The translations under genes were made by a program, and so were the position numbers. 40,036 bases of DNA from an uncultured Rhodospirillales bacterium (lineage in GTDB: Bacteria; Pseudomonadota; Alphaproteobacteria; RF32; CAG-239). How positions within the stretch are numbered: the first letter of the stretch is position 1; every line of letters starts with the position of its first letter. The DNA is taken from assembly GCA_902761715.1 (NCBI GenBank), contig CACWLK010000015.1:1-40036 (forward strand), read 5' to 3'. The notes under the pieces were generated by a model. It saw only the letters and a program-made list of their open reading frames with translations. It searched no databases and had not been told where the DNA came from. Below, in pieces: positions 28,041 to 33,763 of this stretch.

Positions 28041-28099
28041 ATTATATTCAAATGGATGCAAAAAGCATCCTGTTTGATAAGTTTTTGCACAAAAAACTT
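28041..28099 (-). promoter_or_regulatory. Putative promoter with two hairpins upstream of the methyltransferase gene
   Basis: Reading the minus strand, a TATAAT box (28041-28046) sits about 70 bases before the methyltransferase ATG, without a clear -35 box. Immediately upstream are two hairpins: GGATGC-AAAAA-GCATCC (28054-28070) and AAGTTTTT-GCAC-AAAAAACTT (about 28079-28099). They would overlap the -35 region and could be binding sites or regulatory structures. The remaining sequence of the gene-free stretch 27973-28510 holds the tRNA-end repeat, a terminator, an inverted repeat and the epimerase promoter described separately; I see no gene in it. Confidence 0.35.
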
Positions 28100-28230
28100 A
28101 AATTTTTGCTAACACTCTTAATTTTAGGGTTTTTACCTCTAATTCAATTAACCTTAAATTTTTTAAAGTGCTTTATTGCAGAATTCATCGCCTCCGCCTC
28201 TTAACACCCATAAGTTAAAAAATCCAATAT

Positions 28231-28255
28231 TTCATCTCGAAAACTGCAAGCTCAC
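28231..28255 (+). repeat. Degenerate 25-bp repeat, left copy
   Basis: This stretch (centred on ATCTCGAAA..TGCAAG) matches 29481-29505 at 20 of 25 positions. Each copy is followed within about 50 bases by a hairpin terminator. The pair brackets the epimerase gene and its promoter. Confidence 0.4.
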
Positions 28256-28263
28256 TCCAGCCA
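28253..28263 (+). repeat. Right copy of 11-bp tRNA-end direct repeat (attachment-site-like)
   Basis: CACTCCAGCCA again, followed at once by a hairpin terminator, just as the tRNA-Gln copy is. The upstream bases (CTGCAAGCT) keep only slight resemblance to the tRNA T arm, so only the last 11 bases are duplicated. Confidence 0.5.
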
Positions 28264-28271
28264 CAGATTAC

Positions 28272-28296
28272 AAAGGACGAGAAATCGTCCTTTTTT
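28272..28296 (+). terminator. Rho-independent terminator
   Basis: 9-bp stem AAAGGACGA/TCGTCCTTT with a GAAA tetraloop and a T-run. On this strand it follows the duplicated tRNA-end sequence and no gene, so it may be the original terminator of tRNA-Gln, displaced 4.2 kb by the insertion. Confidence 0.8.
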
Positions 28297-28320
28297 CTTT
28301 TGTTTCCAAGGCTTTCGGCG

Positions 28321-28371
28321 AGTTCGAAGATTAGCCACCAAATATGCCCTACCCTAGACAATCTTCGAACT
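28321..28371. repeat. Perfect 12-bp inverted repeat with 27-bp spacer
   Basis: AGTTCGAAGATT (28321-28332) and AATCTTCGAACT (28360-28371) are exact reverse complements. No T-run follows, so it is not a standard terminator. It lies about 65 bp upstream of the epimerase promoter and could be a regulator site, a recombination site or a structured RNA element. Confidence 0.6.
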
Positions 28372-28434
28372 AATTTTATCAAGAATCTAACACAATCAAA
28401 AGTTAAGCGGTTTTACATAAACAAGAATCATATA

Positions 28435-28463
28435 TTGACATATATTTTTGTATCAAATAAAAT
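28435..28463 (+). promoter_or_regulatory. Strong sigma-70-type promoter of the epimerase gene
   Basis: TTGACA (28435-28440), a 17-base spacer and TAAAAT (28458-28463). The expected transcript start near 28470 excludes the upstream in-frame ATG at 28448 and supports translation from 28511. Confidence 0.8.
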
Positions 28464-28510
28464 TTGTTCGCTCTATGCATGAGGCTAATTTTCTATCAAT
28501 AAAGGGAAAT

Positions 28511-29467
28511 ATGTCAGAAACATCAACTATTCTAATCACGGGTGGGGCCGGATTTATTGGCTCATCTTTGGCTGATAAATTGTTAACTCTAGATTATCGG
28601 GTTATTGCACTTGATAATTTTAATAATTATTACAATCCGGCAATAAAACACAAAAACGTAGAACAAGCTTTACAAAACAAAAATTACAAGCTTTATGAGG
28701 GTGATATTGAAAACATTGATGATTTGGAGGAAGTGTTTTCAAAAAATAAAATAAATGCAATTATTCACTTGGCTGCACGTGCCGGGGTTCGCCCTTCCAT
28801 AGAAGCCCCGTTAGCCTATGCGATGACAAATATCATCGGAACAATAAATGTTTTGGAAATGATGAAAAAATATGGCATTAAGCGGATGAGTATGGCATCA
28901 TCTTCATCTGTTTACGGAAATTGCAAAGCAAATAAATTTTCAGAAAATTTAAATATTCGGGAACCGATTTCTCCGTACGCTGCTACAAAATCTGCAGATG
29001 AACAAATTTGTTATACTTATCATCATTTGTATGATTTAGATATTTATATGTTAAGGTTTTTCACCGTTTACGGCCCAAGACAACGTCCGGATTTGGCCAT
29101 TAATAAATTCACAAATCTGATAATGTCGGATAAACCGATAGATATGTATGGTGACGGATCCTCAATGCGTGATTATACCTATATTGATGATATTGTGACG
29201 GGAATTATTGCTTCTTTAAATTATCATCAAACGGGATATGAAATTTTTAATCTAGGCGGCGGAAGTCCTGTTACATTAAAAGAAATGATCTCTACTATTG
29301 AAGAAGTTTTAGGAAAAAAAGCTAAAATCAATCAGCTGCCTATGCAACCTGGAGATGTCGATAAAACAGTTTCGGACATATCTAAAGCACAAAGTCTATT
29401 AGGATACCATCCGAACACTTCTTTTAAGGACGGTATTCGTAAATTTATTGCGTGGAAAAACAAATAA
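28511..29467 (+). CDS. NAD-dependent sugar-nucleotide epimerase, UDP-glucuronate 4-epimerase-like
   Basis: 318 residues. It is an extended short-chain dehydrogenase/reductase fold: GGAGFIG dinucleotide loop at residues 11-17, then LDNFNNYYNPAIKHKNVEQ, a pattern typical of UDP-glucuronate/UDP-N-acetylglucosamine 4-epimerases (DN-x-N-x-YY-x-P-x-x-K). HLAARAGVRPSIE follows, then the catalytic ASSSSVYG and PYAATK (Tyr-x-x-x-Lys), and the sugar-binding FFTVYGPRQRPD. It probably makes UDP-galacturonate or a related sugar for surface polysaccharide. AAAGGGA five bases before the ATG and the promoter at 28435 decide the start. It stands alone, with its own promoter and terminator, beside the restriction-modification island. 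Confidence 0.85.
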   Translation: MSETSTILITGGAGFIGSSLADKLLTLDYRVIALDNFNNYYNPAIKHKNVEQALQNKNYKLYEGDIENIDDLEEVFSKNKINAIIHLAARAGVRPSIEAPLAYAMTNIIGTINVLEMMKKYGIKRMSMASSSSVYGNCKANKFSENLNIREPISPYAATKSADEQICYTYHHLYDLDIYMLRFFTVYGPRQRPDLAINKFTNLIMSDKPIDMYGDGSSMRDYTYIDDIVTGIIASLNYHQTGYEIFNLGGGSPVTLKEMISTIEEVLGKKAKINQLPMQPGDVDKTVSDISKAQSLLGYHPNTSFKDGIRKFIAWKNK

Positions 29468-29480
29468 TCTGGGATTATCT

Positions 29481-29505
29481 TTAATCTCGAAACGTGCAAG
29501 TTCAA
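29481..29505 (+). repeat. Degenerate 25-bp repeat, right copy
   Basis: Right partner of 28231-28255, starting 13 bases after the epimerase stop codon. Shared core ATCTCGAAA and TGCAAG. Confidence 0.4.
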
Positions 29506-29538
29506 TCTGACCGATAAAAAACACCTTTTGAGATAGGG

Positions 29539-29563
29539 GGGGCAATCACTTGCCCCGGTTTTT
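29539..29563 (+). terminator. Rho-independent terminator after the epimerase gene
   Basis: 7-bp stem GGGGCAA/TTGCCCC with a TCAC loop, then GGTTTTT. Confidence 0.75.
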
Positions 29564-29651
29564 GAAGATTTTGCTGTTTTTTACTTTTTGTTATCGATTA
29601 TCGTTTATTATGTATGATAGTGAAAACAGTATCAGTGTGGGAGACTATGAT

Positions 29652-29960
29652 ATGAGCAAAGAACTCCGTTTGAAAATCAGAGATCTTAAAAATAAAATAA
29701 CCGGCAAAGATAAGGTTATTGAAGAATATAACAAGGCAACTATGGAAATTGCAACTCTTTCAGACAAAGAAAAAGACCCTGAGGTTAAAAAGCAATTGCG
29801 CGACCTGTACCAGCAGGTTACTGACGAAAAATGGGAAAAAACTGGGAAAAGTTCAATGACTGTTTCGGACTATAACCCCTATAAGGGCAGCAAGAAAAAA
29901 ACACGCCAAAAAATTGAAATGGCTAAAGTAGGGCTGAAGAAAATTAAAGGCGGAAGATAA
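29652..29960 (+). CDS. Small charged helical protein of unknown function
   Basis: 102 residues from the ATG at 29652 (MSKELRLKIRDLKNKI), which has GGGAGA eight bases upstream; earlier in-frame TTG and ATG codons begin in or just after the preceding terminator and lack such a site. Residues 1-60 are Lys/Glu-rich and look like a coiled coil; the tail (YNPYKGSKKKTRQKIEMAKVGLKKIKGGR) is strongly basic and could bind nucleic acid or membrane. No signal peptide. Not recognised. The gene for the cysteine-rich secreted protein follows after 26 bp, so they may share a transcript. Confidence 0.6.
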   Translation: MSKELRLKIRDLKNKITGKDKVIEEYNKATMEIATLSDKEKDPEVKKQLRDLYQQVTDEKWEKTGKSSMTVSDYNPYKGSKKKTRQKIEMAKVGLKKIKGGR

Positions 29961-29986
29961 TTTTATTGCAACATTCGGGGTGGAAG

Positions 29987-30490
29987 ATGAAAAACAGATT
30001 ATGGATATATGTCGCAGCATTTTGTGCAAGTATTTTATCCGCAAATGAGGTTGCGGCATGTATAGGTTCAAACTGCAAACCCTGCCCCACCGGTTATGAT
30101 ATAGTGCAAAAATGTTGTAAAAAAACCGATGCCGAAGATTGTATTTTTCAAGATAATGAAATTGAGGCCTGCGGCGTGGGGCAATGGAGCGAGTATCCTA
30201 ACTCTTTGAATTTTAGAACCAAAGAATGTTGTAAGGATGAAACCGAGAATTTTTGCCGTTTTATTCATTATGAAGAATATTGCGGAAGAGGTGAATTCAA
30301 GGATTTTCCGTATTCTCCAATAAAAATGTGCTGCAAAGATACTGAAGGAAGAGATTGCGTTATTATAAGAGCCAAAAGAAAATGCGGAGAATACCAGCTG
30401 AAAGAATACTCTGTTCGCAAGCCCGATTGCTGCCATTCGTTTTTGCAAAAGTGTACAGGCAAAGTAAATGACTGCCCGAAGTGCCTGTAA
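29987..30490 (+). CDS. Secreted cysteine-rich repeat protein
   Basis: 167 residues from ATG 29987, preceded by GGGGTGGA. A signal peptide covers about 1-24. The end ANEVAAC could be an ordinary cleavage site or a lipobox (VAAC). The mature part has about 20 cysteines in some 143 residues, arranged in about four modules with the pattern C-x(n)-CC-x(5-7)-C, for example ACGVGQWSEYP...ECCKDETENFC and YCGRGEFKDFP...MCCKDTEGRDC. Such modules suggest a disulfide-knotted or metal-binding periplasmic/outer-surface protein. I do not recognise a family. It sits 138 bp upstream of the radical SAM operon, which has a separate putative promoter, so a functional link is only suggested by position. Confidence 0.7.
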   Translation: MKNRLWIYVAAFCASILSANEVAACIGSNCKPCPTGYDIVQKCCKKTDAEDCIFQDNEIEACGVGQWSEYPNSLNFRTKECCKDETENFCRFIHYEEYCGRGEFKDFPYSPIKMCCKDTEGRDCVIIRAKRKCGEYQLKEYSVRKPDCCHSFLQKCTGKVNDCPKCL

Positions 30491-30578
30491 AAAGCTCATA
30501 TTTTCACGAATCGACTAAAAAGCATAGACGAATCGTAAAATTAACTATTTTTTAACTTTTTCATTGATTCTAAAATCT

Positions 30579-30587
30579 TGTTATGAT
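30579..30587 (+). promoter_or_regulatory. Putative extended -10 promoter of the radical SAM operon
   Basis: TGTTATGAT is an extended -10 element (TGn-TATGAT) about 42 bases before the first operon ATG; the -35 region (TTTCAT, 17 bases upstream) is weak. The surrounding 30491-30628 is very AT-rich. Confidence 0.4.
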
Positions 30588-30628
30588 ATAAAAACACATC
30601 CTCTGGTTTTACTTCAAGGATTGTGTAA

Positions 30629-31759
30629 ATGAAAAATTTTAGCAATCACAAGGTATTATCCCAAATATTAACAAACCGAAATATGGAGGGTCCTAATTTC
30701 GGCAGAGGAACAACCGCCTTTGAGCATGACATTGAAAAAATATGGTTAACCGTTAACCGTACATGTAATTTCAGATGCCCGTATTGTTATGCCGAAACCA
30801 CCGATTATAAAAATGAAATGCCCTTAAATATGGCAAAGAAGCTCATTTCTTTTGCTAAAGATATGGGGGCGAAAAGTGTTATTTTAATCGGCGGAGAACC
30901 TCTTTTATATTCTAAACTGGAAGAAACCGTTTCTTATATTGTCAACAACGGAATGAAGGTTGTGGTTGTTACAAACGGTACAGAAATCAGAAAAAAACGA
31001 ATTCAAGATTTAATTGATGATAATAAAATAAATTCCATCGGCTTTTCTTTGAAAGGATGGGATGCTCAGTCGTATCTGGAACAGACAAAAGTAAACTCTT
31101 TTCCGCAGGTTACGGAAGCAATTTCTGTTTTTGCAAAATCTGCTGTCGGAGGAAGCTATTCTTTTGTGATAACAAAACAAACACACGATAAATTACGACA
31201 AGTAGCAGAACTAATCAAACACGATACAAAAAGAAAATTAAAACTAATTTTTTGCAACCCCATTGTTTGGAAAAACGGGATAATCGACGGCAAAGAGATG
31301 TTGCCTGTTGCCGAGTTGGTCGAAAGCGTGATTAAGCAATATGAAGATATAAACAAAATTTTGCAAGGACGTTTGGTATTGCAGCAGTCTTTGCCATCAT
31401 GCGTATGGCCGGCAGATTTTATAGAACATTTAAGAGCATTAAAGCAAATTCAATTTGGATGTAATGTTTGCTCACAAAAAGGTTTAGCCTTTGGAATACA
31501 AGGCGAAGTATTATTATGTAATGCTATAGCAGATTTTCCAATCGCTTATTTTGGAAAAGATTTCACTGATCGACAATCGTTTGTTGCATTTGTTAATGGT
31601 GAAGACAAGAAAGAACTGTTCCACAAGTTTTTCAAATATCCATTTAGACAATGCGGAGATTGCTCAAAAAACGAAGCTTGCCTGGGAGGCTGCCCTCTTA
31701 AGTGGCTGTTTTATTCGGCAAAAGATTGCCGTGATTTGATGCGGACCAAATACGAGTAG
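30629..31759 (+). CDS. Radical SAM/SPASM peptide-modifying enzyme 1
   Basis: 376 residues. The radical SAM cluster motif CNFRCPYC (Cys46, Cys50, Cys53) follows a WLTVNRT strand, and the SAM-contacting GGEPL is at 88-92. The C-terminal third contains a SPASM-like auxiliary-cluster domain: FGCNVCSQKGLAFGIQGEVLLCN, then QCGDCSKNEACLGGCPLKW with Cys342, 345, 351, 355 and a later Cys367. SPASM enzymes typically install thioether, C-C or other crosslinks in ribosomal peptides. No N-terminal PqqD-like recognition domain is seen. AAGGA eight bases before the ATG. The peptide gene begins 24 bp after the stop. First gene of the proposed RiPP operon. Confidence 0.88.
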   Translation: MKNFSNHKVLSQILTNRNMEGPNFGRGTTAFEHDIEKIWLTVNRTCNFRCPYCYAETTDYKNEMPLNMAKKLISFAKDMGAKSVILIGGEPLLYSKLEETVSYIVNNGMKVVVVTNGTEIRKKRIQDLIDDNKINSIGFSLKGWDAQSYLEQTKVNSFPQVTEAISVFAKSAVGGSYSFVITKQTHDKLRQVAELIKHDTKRKLKLIFCNPIVWKNGIIDGKEMLPVAELVESVIKQYEDINKILQGRLVLQQSLPSCVWPADFIEHLRALKQIQFGCNVCSQKGLAFGIQGEVLLCNAIADFPIAYFGKDFTDRQSFVAFVNGEDKKELFHKFFKYPFRQCGDCSKNEACLGGCPLKWLFYSAKDCRDLMRTKYE

Positions 31760-31767
31760 GCAAAATG

Positions 31768-31779
31768 AAAGGAGGTGAT
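31768..31779 (+). promoter_or_regulatory. Near-consensus ribosome binding site of the precursor peptide
   Basis: AAAGGAGGTGAT is an extended match to the anti-Shine-Dalgarno sequence, with AGGAGG eight bases before the ATG at 31784. It is stronger than those of the flanking enzyme genes, as expected for a peptide made in excess over its modifying enzymes. Confidence 0.85.
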
Positions 31780-31783
31780 AGGC

Positions 31784-31843
31784 ATGGAAGAAATGATTTT
31801 GGAAGAAGAAACAACAAGTTGCATGGAATGCTGGTGCGATTAA
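31784..31843 (+). CDS. Candidate RiPP precursor peptide, 19 residues
   Basis: The frame reads MEEMILEEETTSCMECWCD and stops with TAA. A near-consensus Shine-Dalgarno sequence lies eight bases upstream. The first about 11 residues are acidic (five Glu) and could be a leader; the last about 8 hold three cysteines and a tryptophan (SCMECWCD), a dense set of residues that radical SAM maturases commonly modify. It lies between two radical SAM/SPASM genes in the same direction. I infer a precursor of a ribosomally made, post-translationally modified peptide, possibly a crosslinked, metal-binding or cofactor-like product. It does not match a precursor family I can name. An alternative GTG at 31775 would add three residues. 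The coding call rests on the ribosome binding site and context, not on homology. Confidence 0.75.
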   Translation: MEEMILEEETTSCMECWCD

Positions 31844-31939
31844 CCGTAATCGAACAAAAAGTAAAAAAAATAAAATTTTATATTTTTTAGAGTACCTACT
31901 CGTATTTGGATAAAAAAGTCTTTTGGGGAGTTTGTTATT

Positions 31940-32965
31940 GTGAGTGAACAAGTTGATGTGATAAAAAAACCTTTTTATGTGCAATGGCATATTACAAGCC
32001 GTTGCAATTTGCATTGTGAGCATTGTTATCAGCGCAATACCAGTCTGATTTCGGAACTGGACGAAGCAAATTTGCAAAAAATCGCCGACAAACTGGATGA
32101 CATGGCCGCTGCAAACAATTTGAAACTGGCGGTGTCTATTACAGGCGGAGAGCCTTTTTTTAGAAAAGATGTTATTTTTAAGTTGTTGTCTTATTTGCAA
32201 AACAAAGAACATATAGATGCACTGCAAATTTTATCCAACGGGCTTTTGTTGGGTAAAGAAGAAGTAGCAACATTGAAAAAAATAAAAAAACTGAAAGGTC
32301 TGCAAGTATCTTTGGAATCACCTGACAAAGCAATTCATGATCAGATCAGGGGAAAAGGAAATTTTGAAAAGGTAGTTGAAAAAATAGCATTTTTGAAAGA
32401 ACACGGCATAAAAATTTCAGTGATGATGACTATCAGCAAGTTAAATTATAAGCAGATAGCTGAAATGAACGAGCTGTTGAAAAAATTAAAAGTAGATATT
32501 TTTGGTGTTGATCGTTTTATCCCCGAGACCAAAAGTGACTTTGATAAATCTGCCCTGCGCCCTGAAGAGATTAAAGAGGCTTTTCAAACATTGCATGATT
32601 TGTCGCAGACACAACAATCGCCACGAATATCGCTCAATAGACCATTGTATTGTCTGACCGGAGAAAAAGGAACTTGCGGTGCACGTTGTTCGGCTGCGAC
32701 ATCATCGTTTGCAATTTTGCCTGACGGCAGAATGTTGCCTTGCAGAAGATTGCCTATTCCTATAGGCAATGTTTTGAAAGATGATATTGTAAAAATCTGG
32801 AACACAAGTCCTGTTTTGACTGCATTACGCGATGTAAGCAAACTCACCGGCAAATGCCAAAATTGTGAATATGTAAAGCAATGTAAAGGATGCAGAGCTT
32901 CAGCATACGCTGTCTATGGTGATTTTATGAAAGAAGATCCTTTCTGCTGGAAAGAAAACAAATAG
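31940..32965 (+). CDS. Radical SAM/SPASM peptide-modifying enzyme 2
   Basis: 341 residues, starting with GTG (GGGGAG nine bases upstream). The motif CNLHCEHC (Cys22, Cys26, Cys29) follows WHITSR, and ITGGEPFF supplies the SAM-binding GGEP. A full SPASM-type domain fills about residues 230-336: CLTGEKGTCGARC, SFAILPDGRMLPCRRLPIPIGNV, then GKCQNCEYVKQCKGCRASAYAVYGDFMKEDPFCW. The domain layout resembles the PqqE/AnSME/mycofactocin-type maturases. It differs substantially from enzyme 1, so the two likely perform different chemistry on the small peptide encoded 96 bp upstream. The methyltransferase gene follows after 17 bp. Confidence 0.92.
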   Translation: MSEQVDVIKKPFYVQWHITSRCNLHCEHCYQRNTSLISELDEANLQKIADKLDDMAAANNLKLAVSITGGEPFFRKDVIFKLLSYLQNKEHIDALQILSNGLLLGKEEVATLKKIKKLKGLQVSLESPDKAIHDQIRGKGNFEKVVEKIAFLKEHGIKISVMMTISKLNYKQIAEMNELLKKLKVDIFGVDRFIPETKSDFDKSALRPEEIKEAFQTLHDLSQTQQSPRISLNRPLYCLTGEKGTCGARCSAATSSFAILPDGRMLPCRRLPIPIGNVLKDDIVKIWNTSPVLTALRDVSKLTGKCQNCEYVKQCKGCRASAYAVYGDFMKEDPFCWKENK

Positions 32966-32982
32966 CAAAGGAACCGAATCGG

Positions 32983-33759
32983 ATGAAAGCTTTATCAGCA
33001 GATATTTTTTATGATACGTCATACAAAAACAAAACCGACCGTACATTCTACAGCAAATGTATGCAGAGATACCCACATGACGACGTTTTGGAGATTGGCT
33101 CAGGAACAGGAAGAATTTTGTTTGATATAGCTAAGGCAGGCATAAAAATTGACGGTATTGAGCCTAATTATTCAAGGTTTTGCATTGCCAAAGAAAAACT
33201 CGAAAAGAGCCCGGATAATATAAAAAACAATGTTGGTTTATATAATTGTGATTTGGAGCATTTTGAGGCGTTGCACAAATATTCGATGATTATTATGCCG
33301 TTTAGAGTATTGCAAGAGTTTGCCTCAGCAGAAGAACAAGAACAAGCACTAAAAAAACTAAAAACCTTTTTAAAACCGGGCGGACTGCTGATATTTGATG
33401 TAATTAATCCGAATGTTAAAATGCTTTCATTAAAGCCATCTGCTCACAAGATAATGAAAACAAAGCAATACCAAAAAGGCGGAAGAACTTTTGTTAAAGA
33501 AAGCGTGCTTAAAAAAATAGATGTTAAAAATCAAATAATGAGTTGCGAGCAAGTTTATTATTTTACAGAAGGTGCCAGCACAAAAAAATTGTTTAAATAC
33601 AAATATAAAAGTCGATATTTATTTTATGCCGAGTTAGTAAATTTGGTGCGTTTTTTGAACTATCAGATTGTGAATGTGTTTGGTAGTTTTACGTTCAAAG
33701 AATTTGATAAACTCAGTAAACCTAAAAACATTATTATGGTGCTTAAAAATAAGGAGTAG
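32983..33759 (+). CDS. Class I SAM-dependent methyltransferase
   Basis: 258 residues. Motif I is DDVLEIGSGTGRILFDIAKAG, followed by IDGIEPN as the acidic end of strand 2, then CDLEHFEAL and the FLKPGGLLIFDVINPN strand typical of small-molecule or peptide methyltransferases. It does not show DNA- or RNA-methylase motifs. Within the operon its likely role is to methylate the peptide or an intermediate, but the target atom cannot be read. AAAGGA lies ten bases before the ATG. The next gene begins 4 bp after its stop, so they are transcribed and probably translated together. Confidence 0.85.
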   Translation: MKALSADIFYDTSYKNKTDRTFYSKCMQRYPHDDVLEIGSGTGRILFDIAKAGIKIDGIEPNYSRFCIAKEKLEKSPDNIKNNVGLYNCDLEHFEALHKYSMIIMPFRVLQEFASAEEQEQALKKLKTFLKPGGLLIFDVINPNVKMLSLKPSAHKIMKTKQYQKGGRTFVKESVLKKIDVKNQIMSCEQVYYFTEGASTKKLFKYKYKSRYLFYAELVNLVRFLNYQIVNVFGSFTFKEFDKLSKPKNIIMVLKNKE

Positions 33760-33763
33760 TAGC

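Larger units (their letters stand above)
24039..28263. mobile_element. Putative restriction-modification island inserted at tRNA-Gln
   Basis: The 4.2 kb from the end of tRNA-Gln to 28263 is closed by a second copy of the last 11 bases of the tRNA gene (CACTCCAGCCA). That is the pattern left by site-specific integration into a tRNA 3' end. The segment contains only a type IIS restriction enzyme gene, its methyltransferase gene and a non-coding right end. The DNA looks clearly more AT-rich than the housekeeping genes to its left. No integrase or transposase is present, so it is either a relic or was mobilised by functions elsewhere. Confidence 0.55.
31746..31909. repeat. Perfect 15-bp inverted repeat bracketing the precursor peptide gene
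   Basis: CCAAATACGAGTAGG at 31746-31760 (covering the last codons and stop of radical SAM enzyme 1) and its exact reverse complement at 31895-31909 enclose 134 bp that contain the whole peptide gene and its ribosome binding site. The match stops sharply at 15 bp. In RNA it could form a long-range stem; in DNA it could mark an invertible or inserted segment. Confidence 0.85.

Noticed and set aside
28448..28510. Upstream ATG start for the epimerase, adding 21 residues
   Set aside because: It falls within the TTGACA-17-TAAAAT promoter, before the expected transcript start, and has no ribosome binding site.
29550..29651. TTG or earlier ATG start for the small helical protein
   Set aside because: The TTG lies in the epimerase terminator hairpin and neither start has a ribosome binding site comparable to GGGAGA before 29652.
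30491..30628. Possible terminator or second peptide gene between the Cys-rich protein and the radical SAM operon
   Set aside because: Only a short direct repeat (ACGAATCG twice) and AT-rich DNA are present; no stem with a T-run and no ORF with a ribosome binding site.
31765..31890. A 41-codon alternative frame starting at ATG 31765 across the peptide gene
   Set aside because: It has no ribosome binding site (the AGGAGG lies inside it), its product is basic and low-complexity, and it would read out of frame through the Cys-rich peptide.
33674..33763. Longer start for radical SAM enzyme 3
   Set aside because: The extension is read inside the methyltransferase gene in another frame, while ATG 33764 has AAGGAG seven bases upstream.
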